Notes under the pieces: model-generated
What the model was told of the DNA's origin: nothing
What the model saw: only the letters and a program-made list of their open reading frames with translations
Databases searched by the model: none
Shown: positions 24,741 through 33,259 of the stretch, piece by piece
Numbering within the stretch: the first letter of the stretch is position 1
How the letters are laid out: the number at the start of each line of letters is the position of its first letter
DNA from: Rhodovulum sp.
GTDB taxonomy: Bacteria > Pseudomonadota > Alphaproteobacteria > Rhodobacterales > Rhodobacteraceae
Direction: 5' to 3'
DNA length: 64,000 bases
Assembly: GCA_020637615.1 (NCBI GenBank)
Contig: JACKKC010000003.1
Span: 77,455 to 141,454, forward strand
Program-made: the position numbers and the translations under genes

Positions 24741-25784
24741 TCACATTTCCCCGTACCCGTGACGGAAGCTCGCATCGGCCGGCACGAAGGCGCGCCCGTC
24801 GCCGCCGAAGACCGGATGGGCGTGCCAGGGCGCGGCCTCGGCATCGGTCAGCGCGTTGAGTTCGGCCATGTAGGCGCTGGCCTCTCCGGCGAGATCGGCG
24901 CGCATGCGCTCCCAATCGGGGAAATGGCCGAAGGCGTCGAGCCAGATGGCGCGGCCGGCGAGATAGCCCGAGGCCCCGGCGCGACAGGCATGGGTCAGGA
25001 TGTTGCGGAACGCCGCCTTGCCCGCGCCGGCCGAGAGCATCACCCAGGGGCGCCCAGCGAGCCGGCCCATCTCGTCGAAGGTGGCCTGCACAGCCTCCCA
25101 GCCCTCCCCGCCGACGCCGGGCACCGCATCCGCCGCCACCGGGCTCTCCAGCTTGAAGACGTCGACGCCGTAGTCGGGCCTGGCGAATTCCTCGACCGAA
25201 GCCAGCACGTCGTCGGCCTTCTTGCCCGCCATCTCCACGTAATCCTTCGTCTGATTCGCATCGCTCGCCAGCGGGAAGACGAGAAGCTCGAACAGGAAGG
25301 GGATGTCGTAGCGGGCGCAGGCCGCGCCGATGCGCTTCACGAAATCCTGCTGATGGGCGTTGATCTCGGCATCGGCATCGGGCCGGTACCAGGCCAGCAC
25401 CTTGACCGCATCGCCGCCCATGCGCTTGATCTTGTTCACGGACCAGTCGTCGATCTCCGACGAGCGCCGTCCCGCGCCGCCATCCACGAAGATCGAATCC
25501 TCGAGCGTCACGATCAGGCCTTTCGCGGGAGAGAGATCCGCGAGCCCCACCGGGACCGCAAAATGCGGGTCGAGCAGCATGGCGCTCGACTGGTCCTGCA
25601 GGGTCTGGACGAGGAGCGCCTTGAAGCGGGCGACATCGGCGAAGGGCGCCTCGGCGGTGCCGTAATGCTTCGCGATCGGACCCTTGATCGGCGGGCGCTG
25701 GTCGACGGCGGTCATCTTGAACCGCCCGTTCGCGTCGGCCATGCGCCGCATGCCCCAGAGTTTTCCCGCGCTCAGTGCCATCAT
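24741..25784 (-). CDS. Class I ketose-bisphosphate-type aldolase (LacD/YihT-like)
   Basis: This is a 347-residue (beta/alpha)8 aldolase of the tagatose-1,6-bisphosphate aldolase (LacD) and sulfofructose-phosphate aldolase (YihT/SqiA) family. The N-terminus has MTAVDQRPPI (DQR at 28-30). The Schiff-base lysine is Lys211 in GVDVFKLESP, and PWVMLSAGAGKAAF and GASGYLAGRAIW bind phosphate. It cleaves a phosphorylated ketose to DHAP plus an aldehyde. Which aldehyde depends on residues I cannot judge without a structure alignment. It is coupled by ATGA to the kinase gene upstream, with one base to the isomerase gene. It is longer than YihT (about 290) at both ends. Confidence 0.82.
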   Translation of the reverse strand: MMALSAGKLWGMRRMADANGRFKMTAVDQRPPIKGPIAKHYGTAEAPFADVARFKALLVQTLQDQSSAMLLDPHFAVPVGLADLSPAKGLIVTLEDSIFVDGGAGRRSSEIDDWSVNKIKRMGGDAVKVLAWYRPDADAEINAHQQDFVKRIGAACARYDIPFLFELLVFPLASDANQTKDYVEMAGKKADDVLASVEEFARPDYGVDVFKLESPVAADAVPGVGGEGWEAVQATFDEMGRLAGRPWVMLSAGAGKAAFRNILTHACRAGASGYLAGRAIWLDAFGHFPDWERMRADLAGEASAYMAELNALTDAEAAPWHAHPVFGGDGRAFVPADASFRHGYGEM

Positions 25785-26671
25785 GCTTGCTCCTTCAGGA
25801 ATCGGTCGAGTTGGTCGCGGTCGGGCAGCGCGCTGCGGCCGCCGAACGCGGAGGATTTCAGGGCGGCGACGGCATTCGCGTGACGCACGGCGATGAGCGG
25901 CGCGAGCCCTTCGGCGAGAAAGAGCGCGAAGGCACCGTGCCAGACGTCGCCGGCGCCGAGCGTGTCGACGGCCGTGACCGCGAAGGCCGGCACCTCGAAG
26001 AGCGCCGCGCCGTCATGCACCAGCACCGGCGCCGGTCCCCGGGTGACGCAGACCCAGGCGCCGAGGTCGCGGGCGGCGCGTTCGAGCGCCGCCGCCGGGT
26101 CGCCCTCCCCCGCCCAATCGGCGAGGCCTAGCTCGGAGAAGGCCACATGGGTCGCGGCGCGCAGCGCGCCCGGGGCTTCGCGCACCGGGTTCTCCGCGTC
26201 GAGCACGGCCGGACGGCCGGCGGCGCGGGCCGCGGCCAGCACCGCCGCGCCCCCCTCCGGCCAGCGCGTATCGGCGAGCGCGGCATCGAACGGGAAGGGC
26301 GCGGGCAGGGCCGGCGCCGCGGCGAAGAGCCGAGGATCGCGATGATTGACGATGGTGCGCTCGCCGCCGGGGCCGACGAGCACGGCGGAGCGCGCGGTCG
26401 GCACGCCCGCGACGCGGGCCACGAGGCCCGTCGCCACACGCTCGGCCGCCATCTCGGCGCAGACGAGATCACCGAGCGCATCCACGCCGACGCTGCCCGC
26501 GAGATGCGCCGCGCCGCCGAGCCGAGCCACCGCCGCCGCCGCGTTCAGCGCGCAGCCGCCCGCGGTCATCGCCGAATCGGTCGCGCGGTATTTCACCGGC
26601 GCGTCGACCGGCACGGGCAGGCGGAACACGAGATCCGCGGTGACCACGCCGGTGCAGACGACACTCGCCAT
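25781..26671 (-). CDS. PfkB-family sugar kinase
   Basis: This is a 296-residue ribokinase-fold enzyme. The N-terminus shows CTGVVTADLVFRLP and the glycine-rich sugar-binding MTAGGCALNAAAAVARLGG. The second PfkB signature DTLGAGDVWHGAFA (about 245-258) has the catalytic Asp and the anion hole. It phosphorylates a sugar with ATP, most likely the ketose made by the FucI-like isomerase, ready for the aldolase. The frame is open 30 codons further upstream, but the ATG at 26671 gives the family N-terminus. It is the first gene of the minus-strand operon and is divergent from the TRAP transporter. Confidence 0.85.
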   Translation of the reverse strand: MASVVCTGVVTADLVFRLPVPVDAPVKYRATDSAMTAGGCALNAAAAVARLGGAAHLAGSVGVDALGDLVCAEMAAERVATGLVARVAGVPTARSAVLVGPGGERTIVNHRDPRLFAAAPALPAPFPFDAALADTRWPEGGAAVLAAARAAGRPAVLDAENPVREAPGALRAATHVAFSELGLADWAGEGDPAAALERAARDLGAWVCVTRGPAPVLVHDGAALFEVPAFAVTAVDTLGAGDVWHGAFALFLAEGLAPLIAVRHANAVAALKSSAFGGRSALPDRDQLDRFLKEQA

Positions 26672-26740
26672 TCGAACCCCCGGGAGCTTGGGCCGCTTTC
26701 CGCCGTCCACGACGCCTTGGAAGCGGAGGGCAAACAGTCG

Positions 26741-26778
26741 TTGATTTTCTGTTCGCGGCAATGTTACTATAACTTATA
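26741..26778. promoter_or_regulatory. Divergent promoter/operator region of the sugar module
   Basis: The 328-base gap between the kinase and dctQ contains a short AT-rich stretch. TTGATT (26741-26746) and TACTAT (26765-26770), 18 bases apart, could serve dctQ. The palindrome TATAA-c-TTATA (26768-26778) overlaps the end of this -10 and could bind a regulator of both operons. No regulator gene lies in the module. The rest of the gap (26790-26985) shows nothing more. Confidence 0.35.
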
Positions 26779-26999
26779 TAAGAAGCAAGATCCAATCGGC
26801 GCGACCGATTTGAAGGGGGGAGGCTTGGCGAAGATCATGGTCGGCACCTTTGCGGCCGGGATCCGGGACCGGGTGAGGCGGCAGGTCGCCATCACCCTCC
26901 CGCCCGGTCCGGCTCCCTGCCAGGCCGCCGGGCCGCGCCCGGACGGCAATGGCGGGCGGGCGATGGCGTGAACGTGGCAGGGGATCGGAGGAGCTTGGA

Positions 27000-27632
27000 A
27001 TGACGCGCGCAATGGCAGGGCTGATCAAGGTCCTGCGCAACATCAACCGGGCGATCGAATCGGTGCTAAACCCGGTCGCGATGGTGCTGATGGTAATGAT
27101 GCTGTTCTCGGTGGTCTGGGGAGTGTTCACCCGGCTCGCCGGCATCTCGGCCCCCTGGACCGACAAGATGATGCTGATCCTGCTGCCGACGCTGGCCTTC
27201 GTGGTCGCGCCGATCGCCTATCGCCGCTCGGCCAATGTGGCGCTCGACCTGCTGCGCGACACGCTGCCGCCGCGGGCGCGCAACCTCCACGGGCTGGCGA
27301 TGCATCTCGCCATCCTGGTGATGCTGCTCATCGGTCTCGACCTGACGCTGCGCAAGGTCGGCATCGACCCCGCGCCGCTCAGCGCCCTGATCGAGGGGAT
27401 GACCGGCCTCGACCTCTCGGTGGTACGGCCCTTCGCGCCGCCGATCCGGATCCCGGTGCTGAACATCGAGTGGCGCTACGTCTACCAGGTCATGCCCGCC
27501 TGCATCACGCTGATGATCCTGGGGAATTTCGAACTGATCCTGCGGCACGTGCTCGCGATCTTCGACCCCGACCTCTCGCTCGCCCGTCCGGTGCGCAGCC
27601 TCGAGGAATCCGAATCCAAGCTGTGGGACTGA
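27000..27632 (+). CDS. dctQ: TRAP transporter small membrane subunit (DctQ)
   Basis: This 210-residue protein has four predicted membrane helices (about 22-44, 55-75, 95-115, 160-185), the layout of DctQ subunits that pair with DctM. The loop APWTDKMMLILLPTLAFVVAPIAYRR, with an Arg after helix 2, resembles the conserved W..E....l....g...A....H.... region of the family. ATG 27000 has GGAGGAG eight bases upstream. It is first of three genes in order Q-M-P and is divergent from the sugar-kinase operon. Confidence 0.85.
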   Translation: MTRAMAGLIKVLRNINRAIESVLNPVAMVLMVMMLFSVVWGVFTRLAGISAPWTDKMMLILLPTLAFVVAPIAYRRSANVALDLLRDTLPPRARNLHGLAMHLAILVMLLIGLDLTLRKVGIDPAPLSALIEGMTGLDLSVVRPFAPPIRIPVLNIEWRYVYQVMPACITLMILGNFELILRHVLAIFDPDLSLARPVRSLEESESKLWD

Positions 27633-27636
27633 GCCG

Positions 27637-28938
27637 ATGAAGATCGCGTTTCTCTGGCTGTTCCTGGCCTCGCTCGCTCTCTCGATCCCGGTGATCTTCG
27701 GGCTGCTCGGCACCACGGGCCTCGTCATCACCCACAACCTCGGGGCCGAATTCGACACCCGCGACCTGAACTCGCTGATCTCTCAGCTGTTCTCGGGGAT
27801 GTCCTCGGTTCCGCTGATGGCACTGCCGATGTTCATCCTTGCGGGCGAGCTGATGAACACCGGCGGCATCACCGGGCGGCTGGTGCATTTCTCCCAGACG
27901 CTGATCGGCCACCTGCGCGGCGGGCTCGCCCATGTCAACATCCTGAGCTCGGTGCTCTTCGCCGGCCTTTCCGGCTCGGCGGTCGCCGACACCTCGGCAC
28001 TCGGCTCGATGCTGATCCCGGCGATGGAGAAGCAGGGCTACACCCGACGCTTCGCGGCCGCGGTGACGGCGGCGAGCTCGGTGATCGGGCCGATCATCCC
28101 GCCCTCGGGCATCATGATCATCTATGCCTTCATCATGGGCGTCTCGCCGGCGGCGCTCTTCGCCGGCGGGATCGTGCCCGGCCTGATGATCGGCGGCGGG
28201 CTGATGCTGATGGTGGCCTTCCTCGCCCGGCGCTACGACTTCCCGGTCGCGAGCAAGCGCGCGACCCTCTGCGAGGTCTACCAGGCGGGCAAGGTCACCT
28301 TCTGGCCGCTCCTGACGCCGGTCATCCTGCTCGGCGGCATCCTGACCGGCTTCTTCACCCCCACCGAAGCCGCCGGGATCGCCGCCTTCTACGCGCTCAT
28401 CGTCGCCCTCTTCATCCTGCGGGCGCTGAAACTCGGCGAGCTGCCGCGCATCTTCCTGCGCTCCGCCATCGCCTCGGGCATCATCCTCTTGCTGATCGGC
28501 GCCTCGAAATCCTTCAGCTGGGTCGCCGACCAGGTCGGCGCGGCGCAGATGCTGGCGGATTTCGTGCTCGGGCTGACCGACGACCGGATCCTGCTCCTGA
28601 TCCTGCTGAACGTGATGCTGTTCGTGGTCGGCATGTTCCTCGATGCCGGCCCCGCGATCCTGATCCTCGGGCCGATCCTGAGCAAGGTCTATGTCGGCGA
28701 GCTCGGCGTCGATCCGATCCATTTCGCGATCGTTATGTGCGTCAACGTCACCGTCGGCCTCGCCACGCCACCGATGGGGCTGGTGCTCTTCGTCGCCGCC
28801 GCCGTCTCCAAGGAGAAAGTGGAAACCATCGCCAAGGCGATGCTACCGTTTCTCGCCGTGGAGATCGCCGTGATCTTCCTGATCACGATGTTCGAGGACC
28901 TCGTGCTCTTCGTGCCCCGCCTGCTGGGGCTCGCCTGA
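27637..28938 (+). CDS. dctM: TRAP transporter large membrane subunit (DctM)
   Basis: This is a 433-residue protein with about 12 membrane helices, the sodium-driven translocation subunit. Family blocks are GMSSVPLMALPMFILAGELMN (about 49-69), GLSGSAVADTSALGSMLIPAM (about 110-130), SSVIGPIIPPSGIMIIYA, and the second-half GFFTPTEAAGIAAFYAL and NVTVGLATPPMGLVLF. It works with DctQ and takes substrate from the periplasmic DctP. The start is four bases after the dctQ stop. Confidence 0.92.
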   Translation: MKIAFLWLFLASLALSIPVIFGLLGTTGLVITHNLGAEFDTRDLNSLISQLFSGMSSVPLMALPMFILAGELMNTGGITGRLVHFSQTLIGHLRGGLAHVNILSSVLFAGLSGSAVADTSALGSMLIPAMEKQGYTRRFAAAVTAASSVIGPIIPPSGIMIIYAFIMGVSPAALFAGGIVPGLMIGGGLMLMVAFLARRYDFPVASKRATLCEVYQAGKVTFWPLLTPVILLGGILTGFFTPTEAAGIAAFYALIVALFILRALKLGELPRIFLRSAIASGIILLLIGASKSFSWVADQVGAAQMLADFVLGLTDDRILLLILLNVMLFVVGMFLDAGPAILILGPILSKVYVGELGVDPIHFAIVMCVNVTVGLATPPMGLVLFVAAAVSKEKVETIAKAMLPFLAVEIAVIFLITMFEDLVLFVPRLLGLA

Positions 28939-28970
28939 CCCAATCCATCTTACCCTAGGGAGGACTGACC

Positions 28971-30023
28971 ATGCCTGCATTCTGGAAGACCCTGGCGGCG
29001 AGCGCGGCCCTCGGCGCCGCCTTCGCCGCGCCGGCCGCCCATGCCCAGGATTCCACGACCCTGAAGATCGCCTTCCTCGGCTCCGAGGACGACGAGGATT
29101 ACGACGGCTCGCTCGTCTTCAAGAGCTTCGTCGAATCCGCCTCGAACGGCAGCCTGGCGGTGGAGATCTATCCCAACGGCCGCTTCTGCTCGACCGAGGA
29201 GGAATGCTCCGAGGCCCTGCTCGACGGCCGGCTCGACATCTTCATTACCACCAACGGCGGCCTCGCCGGCTGGTATCCACCGGCGCAGTTCCTCGACCTG
29301 CCCTATCTCTTCCCGAACGACGCCGTGGCGGAATGCGTCTTCGACGGGCCGCTCACCGACAAGCTGCGTGAGGCCGTGCTCCAGGACGTCGGCGCGGTGC
29401 GGCTGATGGCGATCTCCAATACCGGCGGCTGGCGCAACATCGCCACCACGGGCAAGGCGGTCCACGGCCCGGCCGATGTCGCCGGCCTCAAGCTGCGCAC
29501 CATCCCCGCCGACATCCAGATCCAGTTGGTCGAGGCGCTGGGCGGCTCGCCGACGCCGATCGCCTGGCCGGAGGTCTACACCTCGCTCGCCACCGGCGTC
29601 GTGGACGGCACCAAGAACGGCATCACCGACATCGTCAACATGCAGTTCCAGGACAGCCTCAAGCACATCGTGCTCGACGGCCACGCCTACATGGGCGCGC
29701 TCTGGTGGATGAACGAGGGCAATTTCCAGGCGCTCAGCGACGAGGAGAAGCGCATCGTCTATACCGGCTTCCAGGAGCTGAAGTGGACCGCGCGCCAGAT
29801 GCCCAAGCTCAAGGCGGTCGCCGCCTACGAGGCCTTCAAGGCGGCCGGCGGCGAGATCTACACGCCGACCCCCGAGGAGAAGGCGGCGTTCCAGGAGGCC
29901 GCGCAGCCGGTCTGGACCTGGTACGAGGAGAACTTCGGCCGCGACTGGATCGACGCCGCGCAGAGCGCCGTCGAGGAATGCCAGACGCAGCTCGACGCCG
30001 CCTTCACCAACGCGACCCAATAA
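28971..30023 (+). CDS. dctP: TRAP transporter periplasmic binding protein (DctP)
   Basis: This 350-residue protein has a cleavable signal peptide (residues 1-26, ending AAPAAHAQD). The mature part has the DctP fold: LKIAFLGSED, IYPNGRF (about 64-70), DLPYLFPNDAVAECVF, then GLKLRTIPADIQIQLVEALGGSPTPIAWPEVYTSL. The Arg of KLRTI normally salt-bridges the carboxylate, or in some members the sulfonate, of the ligand, so an acidic ligand is expected. Paired Cys residues (CSTEEEC) may form a disulfide. GGGAGGA precedes the start. A strong hairpin follows the stop, marking the end of the transporter operon. Confidence 0.92.
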   Translation: MPAFWKTLAASAALGAAFAAPAAHAQDSTTLKIAFLGSEDDEDYDGSLVFKSFVESASNGSLAVEIYPNGRFCSTEEECSEALLDGRLDIFITTNGGLAGWYPPAQFLDLPYLFPNDAVAECVFDGPLTDKLREAVLQDVGAVRLMAISNTGGWRNIATTGKAVHGPADVAGLKLRTIPADIQIQLVEALGGSPTPIAWPEVYTSLATGVVDGTKNGITDIVNMQFQDSLKHIVLDGHAYMGALWWMNEGNFQALSDEEKRIVYTGFQELKWTARQMPKLKAVAAYEAFKAAGGEIYTPTPEEKAAFQEAAQPVWTWYEENFGRDWIDAAQSAVEECQTQLDAAFTNATQ

Positions 30024-30038
30024 GAGCCCGCAGTCCCG

Positions 30039-30063
30039 GGGGAGCCGCAGCGACCGGCTCCCC
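30039..30063 (+). terminator. Hairpin after dctP
   Basis: GGGGAGCCG and CGGCTCCCC form a perfect 9-bp stem with a 7-base loop, beginning 15 bases after the dctP stop. There is no T-run, so it may need Rho or act as a 3'-end stabiliser. The remaining 30064-30381 gap has no gene. It contains an AT-rich run at 30301-30330 of unknown role. Confidence 0.6.
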
Positions 30064-30381
30064 ACTGGAACCCCCTCCCCCCGGCCCGCGGCAGCCCATC
30101 AGACAGCGCCCCAGGAAAGGAAAAAAGCTGCGCCCCCGCGGCCCGCAGAGCATACCTCCGAACCTTAGGCGCGAGCCGCATGGCGCGGGCGGTACAGTTT
30201 CACCGTCGGTTGAGGATCGGGAGACGAGACGGCCCTGGACGGTGAGCTAACCGCGGGGCCATCTGGGCGCGAGCGCGATACGGCCACCCAAACCCGCCTC
30301 CAGAAAAACACAGTAAAAACAAAAATATAGCTTGTGTCCCGCTGCAGTGCGCCGCCCGCGGTCGGCCCGGCGGGGGAGGTA

Positions 30382-31314
30382 TCACCCCGTCGCGCCCCCT
30401 CCGACCGCACCGGTCCGGCCGGGATCGCCGGCGCGAAGCCCGCGAAGATATTCCCCGGCTTCCATCGCCGCCCTGCCGGCGCGCTGCAGCCGGGTCAGCC
30501 GCAGTGCGCCACTTCCGCAGGCGATCGTCAGGCCGTCGTCCAGCGGCGTCCCCGGCGCGCCCGCACCGGGAACGATCTCGCCGAGCAGGATCCGCACGCG
30601 CTCGCCGCCGAGCATGGTCCAGGCGCCCGGATGCGGCGAAAGGCCGCGGATCTGGCGGTCGATCTCCTCGGCCGGGCGCGTCCAGTCGATACGCGCCTCG
30701 GCCTTGTCAATCTTGGCGGCATAGGTCGCGCCCTCCGCCGGCTGCACTTGCGGCTCCAGCGCGTCGAGCCGCTCGAGCGTCGCGACGATCGACCGCGCCC
30801 CGAGCCCGGCGAGGGCGTCGTGCAGCGTCCCGGCGGTGTCCTGCGGGCCGATCGGCAGGGCAGAGCGGAGCAGCACCGGCCCGGTGTCGAGCCCGGGCTC
30901 CATCACCATGATCGAGACGCCGGTCTCGCCGTCGCCCGCCATGATCGCCCGCTGGATCGGCGCCGCACCGCGCCAGCGCGGCAGGAGCGAGGCATGGATG
31001 TTCAGGCAGCCGCGCTTCGTCGCCTCGAGCGCCGCCGGCGGCAGGATCAGGCCATAGGCCACCACGACCGCCGCTTCGGCGCCAAGCGCCGCCAGGGCGG
31101 CGAGCGCCTCCGGGTCGCGCAGCGACACCGGGCAACGCAAACAAAGGCCCAGCGCCTCGGCCCGAGCCTGGACCGGGCTCGGCCGGAGCTTCTGGCCGCG
31201 GCCGGCCGGGCGGGGTGGTTGGGTATAGACGCAGACGATCTCGTGGCCCGCCGCAACCAGCGCGTCGAGCGCCGGCACGGCGAAGGCGGGCGTTCCCATG
31301 AAGATCAGGCGCAT
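30382..31314 (-). CDS. fmt: Methionyl-tRNA formyltransferase
   Basis: Fmt formylates the methionine on initiator tRNA with 10-formyl-tetrahydrofolate. The 310-residue protein has the N-terminal MRLIFMGTPAFAVPALDALV, the catalytic domain with CLNIHASLLPRWRGAAPIQRAI (Asn and His of the active site, with SLLPRWRG) and GVSIMVMEPGLDTGPVL. The C-terminal OB-fold domain begins near residue 205 (LSPHPGAWT). Length is normal. It follows def by four bases on the same strand, the usual def-fmt pair. Confidence 0.95.
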   Translation of the reverse strand: MRLIFMGTPAFAVPALDALVAAGHEIVCVYTQPPRPAGRGQKLRPSPVQARAEALGLCLRCPVSLRDPEALAALAALGAEAAVVVAYGLILPPAALEATKRGCLNIHASLLPRWRGAAPIQRAIMAGDGETGVSIMVMEPGLDTGPVLLRSALPIGPQDTAGTLHDALAGLGARSIVATLERLDALEPQVQPAEGATYAAKIDKAEARIDWTRPAEEIDRQIRGLSPHPGAWTMLGGERVRILLGEIVPGAGAPGTPLDDGLTIACGSGALRLTRLQRAGRAAMEAGEYLRGLRAGDPGRTGAVGGGATG

Positions 31315-31318
31315 GGGA

Positions 31319-31837
31319 TCAGGCGCGTTCCTTCTCCCGCTTGAGCTTCTTCATGCGGTTGGTGATCATCCGGCGCTTGATCGCGCTGAGATGGTCGATG
31401 AAGAGCCGGCCGTCCAGATGGTCGAGCTCATGCTGCACGCAGACCGCCGGCCGGTCCCGGAACTCGGCCTCGTGGCGCGCGCCGTCGAGGTCCCGCCAGC
31501 GCAGGCGTACTCGCGCCGGGCGCGAGACGTTCTCGTAGACCTCCGGGATCGAGAGGCATCCCTCCTCGCTGACGACCTCCTCCTCTGAGGCCCAGACCAG
31601 CTCGGGATCGACGAAGACCATCGGCGCGGGCGTCTCGCCCTCCCCGGTGCAGTCCATGACGAACAGCCGCTTCATGATGCCGAGCTGCGTTGCCGCGAGC
31701 CCGATCCCGGGCGCCTCGTACATGGTCTCGAGCATGTCCTCGGCCAGCCGGCGCAGGCCCGCATCGGCGGCGCCCACCGGTTCGGCCGCCTTGCGCAGCC
31801 GGGGGTCGGGAAGGATCAGGATCGGTCGCAATGCCAT
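31319..31837 (-). CDS. def: Peptide deformylase
   Basis: Def removes the formyl group from the N-terminus of new proteins, using Fe2+ or a similar metal. The 172-residue protein has all three motifs: GIGLAATQLG (about 45-54), EGCLSIPEVY (metal-binding Cys) and QHELDHLDG (two metal-binding His and catalytic Glu). Length fits type I enzymes. It starts the def-fmt operon. Repeat copy C begins 62 bases upstream of the start. Confidence 0.95.
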   Translation of the reverse strand: MALRPILILPDPRLRKAAEPVGAADAGLRRLAEDMLETMYEAPGIGLAATQLGIMKRLFVMDCTGEGETPAPMVFVDPELVWASEEEVVSEEGCLSIPEVYENVSRPARVRLRWRDLDGARHEAEFRDRPAVCVQHELDHLDGRLFIDHLSAIKRRMITNRMKKLKREKERA

Positions 31838-31898
31838 GGCGGCGACTTAGGGAATCGCCCATCGCTTGACAAGACGGCTTCGGGCCGGCGGCCAAGGC

Positions 31899-32052
31899 AA
31901 TGGCCCTTGGGGCCCATGCTTTCGCCTCCGACCGTCCCACCACAAGTCGAGGGCAGCGCCCCGGTCGGGCGGAAGCGGAGCGCCCGCGCCGTGCCCGAGG
32001 CACTCCTTTGGCGTAGCGGGAGCGAGGCGGGCGCTGCCCAGCCTCGGTCTGA
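31899..32052 (+). repeat. Structured intergenic repeat, copy C
   Basis: This is the most diverged copy of the element at 1921-2067 and 9388-9532. It keeps GCCCTTGG, the TTCGCCTCCGACCGTCCC block, AGTCGAGGGCAGCGCC, a core in which one hairpin has decayed (CGCCGTGCCCGAGGCAC then TCCTTTGGCGTAGCG), and the right arm GGCGGGCGCTGCCC. Like copy A it has about 25 bases after the left arm. The outer inverted repeat still pairs. It lies between the def start and the end of the next minus-strand gene, in the same orientation as copies A and B. Confidence 0.75.
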
Positions 32053-32101
32053 CGGGGTCGCGTTGCCGGATGCAGCGCCCCGAGGGCTGGGCCTCGCGCC
32101 C

Positions 32102-32842
32102 TCAGGCGAGCGAGATCCTGAGCCGCAGCTTCCCGAAATAGGGATCCGTGATGACCGTGTCGTCGCCGCAGATGGCGGTGAGCTGGAGGCGGTCGATCGG
32201 CGAGACCGGGCCGCGGCCGCCGGCAATGTCGATCTCGCTGGGGAATTGCAGCCGGCCCTTGGCGTCGACGTTGCGCGGATCCGACGCCCAGGAGATCGCG
32301 AAGGTGCGGATGGTGGCGACGCGGAAGCTGCGCAGGGTGAATTCGCCGCAGAACGCGTTCCGGCATCCGTCCAGGGCGAGCACGTGGTAGACGCCGTCCG
32401 CGTCGCGCACGCGGAAATCCGTGAAGCCGGAATCGCAGGCGGCCTGAACGTACCAGGGGAGGTCGCATCCGGCGGCGATCCTGGTCTCGGGCGTGGTGAC
32501 CTCCCAGGTCCAGGAAGGGTCCCATTCGCTGTCGGCGATGCCGGGCTCGACGGCGAGCCCCTCCTCGTCGACGGCGCGGATCCGCAGGCTTAGCGAGGCC
32601 AGCGGGGTGGCCACGTTGAGGATCCGCGATCTGATCCAGTCAATCTCCTCGCGCCTGGGCTGCTGGACGAGAAAGGCATAGGGCAGCGGCCGCCCCGGCA
32701 AACCCGCGTCGCGCATTTTCAGCGGCTGCGCCTTCAGACCGCGCGGCCGCCCCGTGTTGGCGCCGTTTTCCGCGCTGTTGATGCCTCGGGAGGAATCGGA
32801 GCGGCTGCTGCAAAATCGACCGTCGGTGAATTGTGCGTCCAC
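32102..32842 (-). CDS. Hypothetical protein with seven cysteines
   Basis: I do not recognise this 246-residue protein. The start is a GTG at 32842 with AGGGAGAG a few bases upstream. An ATG at 32716 would give a 204-residue form but has no ribosome binding site. The first 45 residues are polar and probably disordered. The rest looks like a folded beta-rich domain (LASLSLRIRAVDEEG, DPSWTWEVTTPETR, FTDFRVRDADGVYHVLALDGC, FGKLRLRISLA). No signal peptide or membrane segment is visible. Seven Cys are spread through the chain, two of them as CRNAFC. It is flanked by def on the minus strand and divergent accD. Confidence 0.6.
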   Translation of the reverse strand: MDAQFTDGRFCSSRSDSSRGINSAENGANTGRPRGLKAQPLKMRDAGLPGRPLPYAFLVQQPRREEIDWIRSRILNVATPLASLSLRIRAVDEEGLAVEPGIADSEWDPSWTWEVTTPETRIAAGCDLPWYVQAACDSGFTDFRVRDADGVYHVLALDGCRNAFCGEFTLRSFRVATIRTFAISWASDPRNVDAKGRLQFPSEIDIAGGRGPVSPIDRLQLTAICGDDTVITDPYFGKLRLRISLA

Positions 32843-33259
32843 GAAGCTCTCCCTGCTTGATCGTCGCTCGCGATCTCTTTCCGGCCGGGGTCCAGGGAGG
32901 ACCCGGCGCGCCTGTTCTGCCGCCACCGTCGGCCCGAAGATTCGTTCCAGACCGACGTCAAAGCATCGTGACAGGAGCGTCAAAATCCGGGGCTGCAAGG
33001 CCGAGGTCAGGCCGCGGCCGGCAAAGCAGGCGAGATGCATTTGGTTACGCGACGCCATCAAGCCGAGTCTCGGGCGCGCACGCCCAGTGCCGCCATCCCA
33101 CCCGGGACGGCCACTGCCCTCTTTTTCGTGGCGGGAAAGTCGTACCGGGAACGACAGGCTCCGGAAGCAATCACCCTGGCCGGCAGAGCGGCGGCGATTG
33201 CAAATGCTGCAGGTGAACTCTAGTTAGGCGAGGTCAGCCGCCCGGAGACCTCCCCGCGC
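32843..33259. other. Divergent gap upstream of accD
   Basis: The 417 bases between the hypothetical gene and accD hold no convincing gene. A weak promoter-like pair, TTGCAA (33198-33203) and TAGTTA (33221-33226) 17 bases apart, lies 34 bases before the accD start. Codon-like bias is absent in all frames. Confidence 0.35.

Noticed and set aside
32754..33227. Plus-strand open frame of 157 residues before accD
   Set aside because: Overlaps the better supported hypothetical gene in antisense, has no ribosome binding site, and shows a Ser/Arg-rich composition without any motif.
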